The notes: generated by a model not told the origin, from the letters alone. Counted from the stretch's first letter, positions 1 to 8,553 are shown. The stretch: 64,000 bases of DNA from Desulfovibrio sp. A2 (GCF_000226255.1 NZ_AGFG01000008.1:26616-90615); one strand, 5' to 3'. A program made the numbers and translations.

Positions 1-240
1 CCCGTGGTAGTGCTTGAGGTGTGTATACAAGGGCTCCGCATCCGGCAGTGCGGATGCTCGTCGTGGAGCCGCAGAAGAACCGTCGGACCCGCACCCGACG
101 GAACACCGGGAACACTTCTGCCTTCGGCGTCGGCCCGGCGAGGGGCCACGAAGGGCTGCACCTGTGTAGCTTACATGCATGTGGCAGTCAACGCCGCCTG
201 TGCGCACAGTGAAAATGTTGACGCGGTTTTTGTCAACTAG
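1..240 (-). other. Possible third leftward non-coding transcription unit (weak)
   Basis: No protein gene is convincing here. On the minus strand a -35 TTGACA (plus 231-236) lies 17 bases from a poor -10 TTCACT (208-213). Leftward of it, at plus 32-70, is a nested hairpin: GGCTCC/GGAGCC around GCATCCG/CGGATGC, followed on the minus strand by CTTGTATA, only a weak terminator tail. The layout resembles the two cassettes at 345-523 and 617-793, but the 3' motif shared by those two is not evident. The stretch could instead be the end of a gene lying left of the window. Confidence 0.2.
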
Positions 241-344
241 ATTCCTCGGAAATGATGCAGAGTCGGCAACTCTTCGCATCGCGCGCTGTTGAATGGTTGA
301 CCAATCCAATATGGATCGTGACTGTCGAGACAATACTGGCGTGT

Positions 345-488
345 AAAAACGAAGACGGCCCCACAGTGGGGCCGTCTCGTGAGGAGTGTTCCGTTGCTCA
401 CCTTGCGCACCGAGGAAACCGACAAACCTGTCCGGGAAAGCGTGAAGGAGGCAGGCGGAGTGCGTCGGTCCGGCTTGTTTGGCCAAGC
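345..488 (-). ncRNA. Candidate small RNA B (leftward, ~140 nt)
   Basis: Inferred from signals, not homology. A sigma70-like promoter (495-523) points left and the predicted transcript ends at a perfect 12-bp inverted repeat at 353-377 (AGACGGCCCCAC / GTGGGGCCGTCT). On the minus strand this is followed by a T-rich tail (TTCGTTTTTAC), as in a Rho-independent terminator. Just before the hairpin the RNA reads ACACTCCTC then CGAGACGG; the neighbouring candidate RNA at 617-758 carries the same motif and hairpin type, so the two look like tandem paralogues. CTCCTC is complementary to Shine-Dalgarno sequences, which would suit an mRNA-binding sRNA. It could instead be an orphan leader. Confidence 0.5.
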
Positions 489-494
489 AAACAA

Positions 495-523
495 AAGCTA
501 GCATCGCGGGGGCGGCGCGTCAA
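495..523 (-). promoter_or_regulatory. sigma70-like promoter for candidate small RNA B
   Basis: On the minus strand -35 TTGACG (plus 518-523) and -10 TAGCTT (plus 495-500) are separated by exactly 17 bases. The start of transcription would fall near 488. No protein gene follows before the terminator at 353-377. Confidence 0.45.
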
Positions 524-616
524 GGGGAGGTGGGTAGGTCGCCAGGGGGCGGACGTGCTGCTTGGGTTGGGGATAGCAGCGCTTGCGGAGAAGCATGAAG
601 GAGAGCTGTCTGGTTG

Positions 617-758
617 ATCAAACAAGACGGCTCCCATAAAAAGGGAGCCGTCTCGGAGAGGAGTGTACTGATGCCAGGAGAGCTTGCCCGGTAGGTGCAT
701 ACCGGAGGGGGATGGTGCAGATCACGCCCTTGAAGCTGACTGGGTAATCAATCAGTGC
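617..758 (-). ncRNA. Candidate small RNA A (leftward, ~140 nt)
   Basis: A strong leftward promoter (765-793) just past the 3' end of the acyltransferase gene drives a stretch with no credible frame. It ends in an 11-bp hairpin at 625-653 (AGACGGCTCCC, A-rich loop, GGGAGCCGTCT) followed on the minus strand by TTGTTTG. The sequence before the hairpin contains ACACTCCTC and CGAGACGG, matching candidate RNA B downstream. The pair looks like a duplication of one small RNA gene. No known RNA family was recognised. Confidence 0.55.
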
Positions 759-764
759 AGAGTA

Positions 765-793
765 ACTATAGTACCCCACCGTGGGGGTGTCAA
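765..793 (-). promoter_or_regulatory. Near-consensus sigma70 promoter for candidate small RNA A
   Basis: Minus strand: -35 TTGACA (plus 788-793), 17-base spacer, -10 TATAGT (plus 765-770). This is among the best promoters in the window. It points left, away from the acyltransferase gene whose stop is at 808, so it serves something between 760 and 625. Confidence 0.65.
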
Positions 794-807
794 CACTTCA
801 ACCCGCG

Positions 808-1635
808 TCAGGATGAAATGGCGCGAATTTCGTTGCGCCACTCCGCCAGGCACCCTTCGATGAAGGCGTACACGGCAGCCTGCTCGTCCTTGCCGTTGCC
901 GGTGACGGCAAGCGGCGCGGCAAAGCGGAAGTGCACGGTGCGCGCGGGGCGGATGGGGCCAAAGTCCTTGATGGGCCAGCCCGTGCCCCAGGCGTCGGTC
1001 TTCAGCGCAAAGGGCACCACCGGCACCCCGGCGCGACGGGCCAGCTTGATCCCAATGGAGTTGAAGGTTTTGGGGTCCAGCGCGTCGCTGCGTGTGGCCT
1101 GCGGAAAAATGATGATGGAAATGCCGCGCTTCAGCCGCTCCTCGCCGCCTTCAAGCACCGCCGCTAGGTCGTCGCGCGGGTTCACGCGGCCCACGGTGAT
1201 GGGGTCGCGCGTGCGCAGCACGTGCTTGAACACGGGGTAGTCGGCCAGGCTCTGCTTGACCACGTAGGTCACGTCCTTGTGCGGCTGGATGATGGCGGGC
1301 AGCACGAAGGTTTCCAGCGTGCTCATGTGGTTGCCCACGAACACGCAGGGCCCATCAAGCCGCGTGAAATGTTCCATGCCCTCGATGCGCAGGCGCACGC
1401 CGGTACGTTCCAGCGCCCGAACCACCTCCACGCTGCTGCCGACCCACGCGGACGAGGGGTATTGCCCCTGCTGCGCGGCGGTGGCGGCACGGTACACGAT
1501 GCCCGCCATCATCGGATAATAGGCCAGCGTGGGGAACAGCCGGGCGATGGGGCCCGCCGCGTCGGCAGGGGTGGTGTAGACATCGCCGGTGAAGGGGATG
1601 GGCATGTCGGGAGTGGGGCTGTCTGCGTCGGTCAT
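808..1635 (-). CDS. plsC: 1-acyl-sn-glycerol-3-phosphate acyltransferase family protein
   Basis: 275 aa, PlsC/LPLAT family, which moves an acyl chain from acyl-ACP or acyl-CoA to lysophosphatidate at the inner membrane during phospholipid synthesis. The first catalytic block is NHMSTLE near residue 102: His is present but the usual Asp of HX4D is Glu. The glycerol-phosphate block, normally FPEGTR, is FPQATRS near residue 175. VGRVNPR and a basic C-terminus also fit. The motif changes make the exact substrate uncertain; ornithine-lipid or another acyltransferase is possible. It is the last gene of a leftward run; the next 800 bases to its left lack protein genes. Confidence 0.75.
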   Translation of the reverse strand: MTDADSPTPDMPIPFTGDVYTTPADAAGPIARLFPTLAYYPMMAGIVYRAATAAQQGQYPSSAWVGSSVEVVRALERTGVRLRIEGMEHFTRLDGPCVFVGNHMSTLETFVLPAIIQPHKDVTYVVKQSLADYPVFKHVLRTRDPITVGRVNPRDDLAAVLEGGEERLKRGISIIIFPQATRSDALDPKTFNSIGIKLARRAGVPVVPFALKTDAWGTGWPIKDFGPIRPARTVHFRFAAPLAVTGNGKDEQAAVYAFIEGCLAEWRNEIRAISS

Positions 1636-1791
1636 GTGGCGTATCTCTCTGTGATCTTGCTGGCGTATGGCGGGCCTCGGCGCGGATGGTGCGGTGCGGC
1701 GTGTGCCGCAACGTCGTATATCCCGGTGGAAGCGAAAGGAAAATATCTTTTGGCGGGGGCCGTTGGAGGAGGGCGGGTTGCCCCGTCTTTT

Positions 1792-2517
1792 TCAGTATCC
1801 GGGGGGTTCCTGTTCCTTCTTCAACTGACGGAAGTTCAGGCCGCCCTCGTCCAGCCCGCGCCCGGAATCGTAGATGCCCACCAGCCGGTCGGTCACTTCC
1901 ACGCTGCGCGCCCGGCGGTGGTAGCGCACGATGTTGCGGAAATCCGCCTCGTAACGCGCGCCCTGCCAGCCGTCACAGCGGGTGACCACCAGGTCTCGCG
2001 TCAGGCACAGGCACAGCGGGTCGATGTTGCACTGGCGCACCAGTTCGCGGCCTTCCTCCGCCACCGGCAGGTACTGGGCCTTGTGCGCCCGGCTCACGTC
2101 GATGCGCGCGATGAGCATGTCCGCACCGGGGTGCGCCTCGTAGATTTGGAAGGCTTCCGGGGTCAGCGAGTTGTCGTCGTCCAGGAACACGATGCGGCGG
2201 CCGCGCGAGGCGCGCAACAGGCCGTTGCGGATGGCGTTGCCGAAATCGTTGTCGCGCGGAAAGTCGTACCAGCGCACGAATGCGTCGGGCCGCACGCGCT
2301 CGCCCTTCACGCCGTCGAAGCCCACCAGCATTTCCATGTCGCCGGGGGCCAGCCCGGCCTGTTCCGCGGCCAGCCGTACGCTGTCGATGGCAAGGCCCAG
2401 GGCTATGGGCCGGTCGCCCCGACTGGGAGTGATCAGCGAGTAGAGTGGGGTGGTTTCGGACATGCGTGGTTCCGCCGGTTTTTGCGGTGGTGCCGTTGCG
2501 GTTGCGGGGGCTGTCAT
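1792..2517 (-). CDS. Glycosyltransferase family 2-like protein
   Basis: 241 aa. The N-terminal YSLITPSRGDRP followed by a variable domain and the acidic block VFLDDDNSLTPEAF near residue 125 matches the nucleotide-sugar binding DXD region of GT-A glycosyltransferases. A predicted Trp/His-rich acceptor half follows. No signal peptide or membrane segment is seen. The acceptor is unknown. Two starts are possible: the ATG at 2517 has GAGGG four bases upstream, while the ATG at 2463 (MSETTPLYSL) has GCGGAACCACGC before it. The latter context recurs before the gene starting at 7975, so the shorter form is also credible. Confidence 0.6.
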   Translation of the reverse strand: MTAPATATAPPQKPAEPRMSETTPLYSLITPSRGDRPIALGLAIDSVRLAAEQAGLAPGDMEMLVGFDGVKGERVRPDAFVRWYDFPRDNDFGNAIRNGLLRASRGRRIVFLDDDNSLTPEAFQIYEAHPGADMLIARIDVSRAHKAQYLPVAEEGRELVRQCNIDPLCLCLTRDLVVTRCDGWQGARYEADFRNIVRYHRRARSVEVTDRLVGIYDSGRGLDEGGLNFRQLKKEQEPPGY

Positions 2518-2556
2518 TGGGCCCTCGTGATCACGACGTTGCGGCTTAGCGCGGGG

Positions 2557-3783
2557 CTACTCGGGGCGCGGCTTGCGCTGCCGGGCCAGCCTGCGCCACC
2601 AGTTGCTCAGGCGCTGTTCGTCGCCGTGTTCCTTGGGCTGGTAGAAACGGCGCTCCGTCAGGCCATCGGGCAGGTAGTCCTGCTCTATCCAGCCGTCCGG
2701 GTAGTTGTGGGGGTACTTGTATCCCTTGCCGTAACCCCAGTCCTTTTGCAGCTTGGTGGCGGCATTGCGCAGGTGCATGGGCACCGGCTGCGGGCCGTTG
2801 AGCTTTATCTCTCGCGCGGCATTGAGGTAGGCGGCGTAGCTGGAATTGCTCTTGCGGGCCAGGGCCAGGTGCACCACGGTCTGGGCCATGGGAATGAACC
2901 CTTCCGGCATGCCCACGAACTCCACGGCCTGCTGGCAGGCCACGGCCAGCGGCAGGGCCTGCGGGTCGGCCAGGCCCACGTCCTCGGAGGCGGAAAGAAT
3001 CAGCCTGCGGCAGACGAAGCGGGGGTCCTCGCCGCCTTCCAGCAGGCAGGCGAGGTAGTACAGGGCGGCGTCCGGATCGCTGCCGCGAATGGACTTGATG
3101 AGCGCCGAGGCCAGTTCGTAATGGCTGTCGCCGTCCTTGTCGTGGCGGCTGACGATTTCGGGCATGGCCGCGCGCACTCCGTCCAGCCCCCGGTTTTCGA
3201 CGGGCAGCCCGGCCACGTATTCCACCAGGTTCAGCATGGCGCGGGCGTCGCCGTGGGCCATGCCGGACAGGAAGTCCAGCACGTCGTCAGTCAGAGGGGC
3301 TTCCTGGGCAGCGCCGCCCCGGCGGCCGAGTTCCATCAGTTCTTCGCGGCCCAGCGGGCGCAGCCGCATGACGTGCAGCCGCGAAAGCAGCTGGCGGGTC
3401 ACGCTGAACGACGGGTTCTCGGTGGTGGTGGCGATCATGGTGATTTCGCCGCTTTCCAGAATGGGCAGGAAAAAGTCCTGCTGGGCCTTGGAAAAGCGGT
3501 GCAACTCGTCCAGCACCAGCACGTCCACCCCGGACAGCGAGCGGCGCAGCTGCTGCAACCCGGCCTCTGGCGCGCTGAGGCGCAGCACCTTGGTGCCATG
3601 GGCGTTGGCCAGCAGCAGGGCCAGGGTGGATTTGCCGCACCCCGGCGGGCCGAACAGCAGCAGGCTGGGCAGCCTTTCGGCGCGCAGCAGCGCGGCGATG
3701 CGCGGCGTAAGGTGGGTCTGGCCCACGAAGCCGTCGAGGGTGCTGGGCCGGATGCGCTCCGGCAGGGGCTGCTTCAGCGTCAC
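2557..3783 (-). CDS. rarA: Replication-associated recombination protein A (AAA+ ATPase)
   Basis: 408 aa from a GTG at 3783 preceded by GGAG with 8-base spacing; the frame is open far upstream but that part is low-complexity and unlike the family. RarA/MgsA is a clamp-loader-like tetrameric ATPase acting at stalled replication forks. Visible: VGQTHL near residue 18, Walker A GPPGCGKST, Walker B VLVLDELHRF, sensor ATTENPSF, and the C-terminal tetramerisation region with KSIRGSDPDAALYYLA and the HNYPDGWIEQDYLPD block. E. coli RarA is about 447 aa, so the length is slightly short but complete. It lies 40 bases before the glycosyltransferase in the same direction. Confidence 0.92.
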   Translation of the reverse strand: MTLKQPLPERIRPSTLDGFVGQTHLTPRIAALLRAERLPSLLLFGPPGCGKSTLALLLANAHGTKVLRLSAPEAGLQQLRRSLSGVDVLVLDELHRFSKAQQDFFLPILESGEITMIATTTENPSFSVTRQLLSRLHVMRLRPLGREELMELGRRGGAAQEAPLTDDVLDFLSGMAHGDARAMLNLVEYVAGLPVENRGLDGVRAAMPEIVSRHDKDGDSHYELASALIKSIRGSDPDAALYYLACLLEGGEDPRFVCRRLILSASEDVGLADPQALPLAVACQQAVEFVGMPEGFIPMAQTVVHLALARKSNSSYAAYLNAAREIKLNGPQPVPMHLRNAATKLQKDWGYGKGYKYPHNYPDGWIEQDYLPDGLTERRFYQPKEHGDEQRLSNWWRRLARQRKPRPE

Positions 3784-3858
3784 GTCATGATCTCCGGATG
3801 TCGGGCGGGCCGGTGTCGTGTTGGCGTCGGGCAGGCATGCGGCCATGCGCGAAGGATG

Positions 3859-3905
3859 CCAAACGGGAAAGGTGCCGAACAGGAAAGGTGTCAACAAGAA
3901 AAGTG
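3859..3905. repeat. Three imperfect 15-16 bp tandem repeats upstream of rarA
   Basis: The units are CCAAACGGGAAAGGTG, CCGAACAGGAAAGGTG and TCAACAAGAAAAGTG, head to tail in the 246-base gap between rsmE and rarA. They lie about 75-120 bases upstream of the rarA GTG start, in its probable 5' region. Function is unknown; they could be a protein-binding array or simple slippage products. Confidence 0.6.
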
Positions 3906-4030
3906 ATGGACCGGCCACGGCACCGGTCCTGTGTATCAGGCCCGGTGCGCAAGGAAAAGGTGGGCGCGCGGCTCGGGACCGGAAGCTCGCGGAACCAGCG
4001 AGGAGTGCGGGGTGGATCCCGCATCCAGGG

Positions 4031-4750
4031 CTATTTGCCCTGCCGTCCCCACCAGTGCAGCCCCAGGCAGAGCATGGCCGCCGTTTCCCAGCGCAGCACG
4101 CGGTCGCCAAGGCTGACCGCCGTCATGCCGGAACCCAGCAGGGTCGCCACCTCGCGGTCGGAAAAGCCGCCCTCCGGCCCCACCACGAACAGGGTGCGTC
4201 CTGGCTGGCCCAAGTCCCCCGCGCCCAGCAGCACGCCGCCGGTGTCGCCTTCCCACAGGATGAACCGCCTGGAGAAATCCCGGCTGGCCTCGGCAAGTTC
4301 GGCCACGCCGCCGGGCAGGGTGCGCAGTTCCGGCAGCCACGGGTTGCGGCTCTGCTTGGCCCCGGCCTCCATCTGGGAATGCCACGATTCGCGGGTTTCC
4401 TCCGGCACGCGTGACTGGCTGCGCTCGGCCTGCCACAGCCAGATGCCACCCGCCTCCAGTTCCACCGCCTTTTCCATCAGCCAGCCCCGCCGCACCTCCT
4501 TGCCCCAGCCGATGGCCAGCACCGCCTGCGATGCCGGGGCCGGGTGTTCGGTGACGGACAGCGGCGCAAGGCGTACCAGGGCCTTTTCCGTGGCCGTGAC
4601 CCGGAATTCGCCCTCGCGCCCCCGGCCGTCCAGCAGGCGCACCGTGTCGCCCGCGCGCACCCGCACCACCTTGACCAAGTGGCGGGCCTCCTGCCCGTCG
4701 AGCAGGTACGGTTCGGCCCAACGTTCGGGCGGCAGGAAGAAGGTGCGCAT
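4031..4750 (-). CDS. rsmE: 16S rRNA (uracil-1498-N3) methyltransferase
   Basis: 239 aa, the usual length for RsmE, which methylates U1498 of 16S rRNA with S-adenosylmethionine. It begins MRTFFLPPERW and has the PUA-like N-terminal domain (EARHLVKVVRV). The SPOUT knot follows, with VVGPEGGFSDREV near residue 190 and LGDRVLRWETA at the end. GWGKEVRRGWLMEKAVELE is the conserved central helix. About 250 bases separate it from rarA on its left and 156 from gcvT on its right, all leftward. Confidence 0.92.
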   Translation of the reverse strand: MRTFFLPPERWAEPYLLDGQEARHLVKVVRVRAGDTVRLLDGRGREGEFRVTATEKALVRLAPLSVTEHPAPASQAVLAIGWGKEVRRGWLMEKAVELEAGGIWLWQAERSQSRVPEETRESWHSQMEAGAKQSRNPWLPELRTLPGGVAELAEASRDFSRRFILWEGDTGGVLLGAGDLGQPGRTLFVVGPEGGFSDREVATLLGSGMTAVSLGDRVLRWETAAMLCLGLHWWGRQGK

Positions 4751-4906
4751 GGTGTGCTCCGAGGTGACGGGTAAAGGGAATGTGGAAAGCGGGTGGTTGT
4801 GACCACAGGTCCGGCCCGCACGAAGTGTGGACCGGACCTGAAAAAGGGGTCAAAGGGGCGACTGCCCCATTGCGGGGGGACGGGGGCAGCGCCCCCGCTT
4901 TTCCCT

Positions 4907-6010
4907 TTAGACCAGTTTAGCTCGCGCGGTCCCCTGCGTGTAAAACGGCAGCCCCACGCGGGTGGCTTCCAGCTCCACCTTGGTCGCCTTGACCACGAAG
5001 GCCGGGGCCTCGGCATGGGCGGCGGCAACGCGGGCCAGCGCCACGGCGTAGCCCAGCGAGGGGCAGAACGACCCGCTGGTCACCACGCCCGCAACGGTGC
5101 CGTCGGGCAGGGCCACCACGTCGCCGTGGCGGGCGCTGCGGCGGCCGGGGATGGACAGCGCCACCAGCGGCTCGCGCACCTCGCGGTCCGCGCCCTTGCC
5201 CACGTAGTCGGCGGGGTTGGTCAGCATGCCGCCGTAGCCCGCTTCCGCCGGGGTGTGGGTGTCGTCCAGGTCATGCCCGTACAGGGGCAGGCCCACTTCC
5301 AGGCGCAGGGTGTCGCGCGCGCCAAGGCCAGCGGGTTTCACGCGCGCGTCGGCCAGCAGCGCGGTCCACAGGGCCTCGGCCTTGTCCCACGGCAGGTACA
5401 GTTCCACGCCCAATTCACCGGTATACCCAGTCCGACTGACCAGCAGCGTCGCGCCGCCAAAGGTCACGGAGCGGAAGCCGAAGTAGGGCAGGTCGCGGAA
5501 GCTTTCGCCCAGCACCGCTTCCAGCACGTCGAAGGATTTCGGGCCTTGCAGGTCCAGCTTGGCGGTGCGGGCAGAAATGTCCTCGAAGGCTAGCGTCTGG
5601 GGCAGCCGCCCGCGCAGGGCCGCGAAATCGCTTGCGGTGCACGCGCCGTTGACCACCAGCATGTAGTCGTCCTCGGCCATGCAGTAGACGATGAGGTCGT
5701 CCAGGATGCCGCCCGCCTCGTTCAGCAGAAAGCCGTAGCGGCAGCGGCCGGGCTTCAGCGTTTCCAGGTTGTGGCTGACGGCGCGTGACAGCGCGTCGCG
5801 CGCGCCCGCGCCGCGCAGGGTGAATTCGCCCATGTGGCAGATGTCGAACAGGGCGGCGGATTCACGCGTCTGCACATGCTCGGCGATGATGCCTGTGGGG
5901 TACTGGATGGGCATGTCCCACCCGGCGAAGGGGGCCATCTTGGCCCCGGCGGCCCGGTGCCACGCGGAAAGCGGGGTTTGCAGCAGGTCCGACAAGGGGT
6001 GCTCCTTCAT
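4907..6010 (-). CDS. gcvT: Glycine cleavage system T protein (aminomethyltransferase)
   Basis: 367 aa from the ATG at 6010, which has GGAG just upstream; an in-frame upstream extension is Arg/Pro-rich and not family-like. GcvT transfers the aminomethyl carbon from the lipoyl H-protein to tetrahydrofolate, releasing ammonia. Diagnostic blocks are LSAWHRAAGAKMAPFAGWDMPIQY, FDICHMGEF, VNGACTASDFAAL, LQGPKSFDVL and SRTGYTGELGVELY, with the C-terminal barrel domain ending in KVELEATRVGLPFY. No gcvH or gcvP is adjacent, so the other subunits must lie elsewhere. A GC-rich inverted repeat at about 4878-4897 follows the gene but lacks a T tail on this strand. Confidence 0.93.
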   Translation of the reverse strand: MKEHPLSDLLQTPLSAWHRAAGAKMAPFAGWDMPIQYPTGIIAEHVQTRESAALFDICHMGEFTLRGAGARDALSRAVSHNLETLKPGRCRYGFLLNEAGGILDDLIVYCMAEDDYMLVVNGACTASDFAALRGRLPQTLAFEDISARTAKLDLQGPKSFDVLEAVLGESFRDLPYFGFRSVTFGGATLLVSRTGYTGELGVELYLPWDKAEALWTALLADARVKPAGLGARDTLRLEVGLPLYGHDLDDTHTPAEAGYGGMLTNPADYVGKGADREVREPLVALSIPGRRSARHGDVVALPDGTVAGVVTSGSFCPSLGYAVALARVAAAHAEAPAFVVKATKVELEATRVGLPFYTQGTARAKLV

Positions 6011-6256
6011 GTCTCCGTTGGGGTTGGCGCGGTCATGTGGTATGGGGGCGCGCTGCGCCGGGGCAGGGCGGTCCTGCGTCCGGCGCGGAAATTGGGGGTG
6101 CGCCGTGCGGCGCGCGCCAGAAATATCGCGAGAAGGGATTTGCGGCAACCGTGGCGCGCGCTGCATGGCCCGTGGTGGACGTGTGAACGGCTTGCGATAG
6201 CAGCGCGGAAGGCCGGGGCGTTCCGCGTGGCCGCTCCAGATATCTCTCGGCGTCGC

Positions 6257-7975
6257 CTACGCTGCGGTCTTGCGGGTGCGCTGGATGGCCCGGAACTCGT
6301 CCACCAGCGACACCAGCTTGCCGTAGTTGCGCTTGATCTCGAGGCCGCCGGGGGTCAGTTCGTCGTCGCGCTTCTCGATGTAGGTTCGCAGCAGGTAGCG
6401 GTCGTTCAGCATGTTTTCGCCAATGGCGATGACGCTGGACACCAGCGTGTCGAAATAGCTGACGATCTCGAACTTCAGCCCGTGCAGCAGCTGCACGGCC
6501 TCGGCCAGCATGCGCCGGTAGCCGATGCGCTCGCCCCGGTATTCGCGGTCCTGAATGTCTTCAAGGTAGCGCACCTTGCGGGCCTGCTGGATGTAGCTGT
6601 ATTTGGCCCAGACCTCCTGGTAGAGGTCGTGCAGGTGCCCGAAGGCCTCGTAGTTGTCCGGAGAAAGCAGGTAGTTGTCCAGCACCTTGATGACGTTGGC
6701 GAAGAATTCGTCGCTGTACCCGATGATGCGGCGCTGGTGCTTGGACAGCCACGCGTACAGGAACTTCAGGCGCTTTTCGTCCGTGTCGGTGTTCTCGACG
6801 ATCTCGTTGCGCTTGAAGATGATCCTGCCCGTGTATTCGCCTCGGGTTATGTCGTTCAGGCGCAGGAACATGTTGGTGGCGTCCTTGATGATGTTCAGGT
6901 CGCCCAGCACCTGGCCGGTCACGGGGTGGATCACTTCCTGCGCTTCCACGGACAGCGCGCGGTCCTGCCGTACGTTGTCGGGATTGAACTTGTGCTGGCG
7001 GTAGGTGACGCGCAGGATGACCACCCGCCGTTCCGCGTCCAGGAAGTAGCCCGCCTCGTCGATGGCGCGCAGGGCTTCTTCCTGGTCGGCGTCCACGCGG
7101 ACCAGGGCCAGCTTTTCCACGCGGGGGTAGGGGCGCGAATCGCCCTCGCCGATCATGGTGGTGATGGTGCGGTCCGACTGGCCCAGCACGCGGATCATGA
7201 ACCGTTCGCCCATCTTGTGCAGCCGCCGCGCGAACAGCGCGCTGGAGGTGCGCCGCTCGGACACGATGGGAAAGCCGTACAGTTCCATCAGATACTGGTA
7301 CACGAACAGGCGGTTGCGCTCGTACATCTCGTTGTCGCCCACGTCGAACTTGCCGATGCGCATGCCGAAGCGCTTGATCTCGCTGTCGAGTTCGGACGGG
7401 AACGAGGCGTACACCCCGCCAAGGTGGAAATGACCGAAGCTGTCCAGCGCGAAGACCTGCGCGCGATCCATGGCCAGCAGAAAGGGCATCAGGGCGGGGT
7501 AGTAGTCGAGCACGGAGGTGTCGAACCGCCCGAAGCGCTGGCGGAACGATTCCTGAAAGGCCTTGGGCAGGCGGGTCTGCATGGCCTGCACGTTGCGGGC
7601 GATGACCTGCGATTCCAGCGGGCACGAGGCCCCTTCCGCAACGCTGGCCGTATCCAGCACCGGGTGCAGGATGTCGAACTGGAAGACTTCCTGGAAGTAG
7701 TTGAGGGGCCGTTCAAAGGCCACCATGCTGAAGCCGGGCAACTGCTTGTATTCCCACAGGTCCGCCTCGAACGAGGGCAGCAGCTCGCGCGATTCGACCA
7801 GCGGGTAGTCGGCATGCTCGAAAAAGGGGCGCAACAGGCATTGCTTGACGTGCACCACGTCGAGAAAGCGCTTCAGCTCGGCAAGCGAGGTAAGCTCTAC
7901 CGGTTCGGACAGCAGCCCGTCTTCGCGGTAGATGAATTCGCCCTTGCTGAAGGCGTTTTTCAGGGTGATCTTCAT
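6257..7975 (-). CDS. Conserved-looking protein of unknown function, 572 aa
   Basis: 572 aa from the ATG at 7975, preceded by CGGAACCACGC. I do not recognise a family. The sequence is highly charged, with mixed alpha/beta character and no signal peptide, transmembrane segment or nucleotide-binding motif. Notable tracts are a C-terminal half rich in Tyr/Arg/Glu helices (KVLDNYLLSPDNYEAFGHLH, YRGERIGYRRMLAEAVQLLH) and a central GEGDSRPYPRVEKLALVRVD. Composition and codon usage match the neighbours, so it is a resident gene. It is the first gene of the leftward run, facing the GAF-domain gene across a 578-base divergent region. Confidence 0.75.
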   Translation of the reverse strand: MKITLKNAFSKGEFIYREDGLLSEPVELTSLAELKRFLDVVHVKQCLLRPFFEHADYPLVESRELLPSFEADLWEYKQLPGFSMVAFERPLNYFQEVFQFDILHPVLDTASVAEGASCPLESQVIARNVQAMQTRLPKAFQESFRQRFGRFDTSVLDYYPALMPFLLAMDRAQVFALDSFGHFHLGGVYASFPSELDSEIKRFGMRIGKFDVGDNEMYERNRLFVYQYLMELYGFPIVSERRTSSALFARRLHKMGERFMIRVLGQSDRTITTMIGEGDSRPYPRVEKLALVRVDADQEEALRAIDEAGYFLDAERRVVILRVTYRQHKFNPDNVRQDRALSVEAQEVIHPVTGQVLGDLNIIKDATNMFLRLNDITRGEYTGRIIFKRNEIVENTDTDEKRLKFLYAWLSKHQRRIIGYSDEFFANVIKVLDNYLLSPDNYEAFGHLHDLYQEVWAKYSYIQQARKVRYLEDIQDREYRGERIGYRRMLAEAVQLLHGLKFEIVSYFDTLVSSVIAIGENMLNDRYLLRTYIEKRDDELTPGGLEIKRNYGKLVSLVDEFRAIQRTRKTAA

Positions 7976-8553
7976 GCGTGGTTCCGATACGCGCGGGCCT
8001 TCGCCATTCCCCTCCGGCATGGCGAACCCGATTGCAGTTGCCCCATTGCGATGTTTGAGCCTATTTTTTTTTCTAAAAAAATTCTACCATAATGTGACGG
8101 GCAAGGACTCGCGCACAAGGGTTTCGGGGCGGCGGGGGGCCGCCGGGCCCGCGCCACGCGGCGCTCTGGTGGGCATGCGACTGTTGCGGGAATGCGCCCG
8201 GCTTTGTTAAAGCACCGGTTGAAACGGATCGGCCGGGCCGCGCGCCACGGTGTCGCAGCGCGCGACAGTGCGTGAACCCGCACCACAGGCTGTGGCCGCC
8301 CCGTGTCCCTACGTCCTGCGCGCGCCGCATCGGCTGCCGAATGCCGCCGCATTGCCCCGGCCTCTTGCGGGCCGCGCCACGGGGGGATAGGCTGGCTTGC
8401 GCCGCGCTTTGCCCTCTGGAAATGGGGAGCGCGCCAGCGGCCGAACAGACGCCCGTCACGGCGCCCTTGCCTGTGTTGGCGCCCGACGCCCGCGCCGCCC
8501 ACGCCATACGCCATGAACTCCGGCCACCGCACGGGGCCGGAGAGGAACCGGAT
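7976..8553. other. Divergent intergenic region with AT-rich core
   Basis: 578 bases between two outward-facing genes. Positions 8060-8095 hold adjacent T-rich and A-rich tracts in otherwise very GC-rich DNA and probably contain the promoters of both genes. The 450 bases from there to the GAF-protein start have an open frame on the plus strand but an Arg/Ala/Pro-rich, non-conserved-looking translation, so I treat it as a long leader. No RNA family recognised. Confidence 0.4.

Noticed and set aside
1222..3906. An 894-residue plus-strand open frame
   Set aside because: Antisense to plsC, the glycosyltransferase and rarA, all of which have clear motifs; composition is typical of shadow frames.
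5834..8092. A 752-residue plus-strand open frame
   Set aside because: Antisense to gcvT and the 572-aa gene; no ribosome-binding site or domain.
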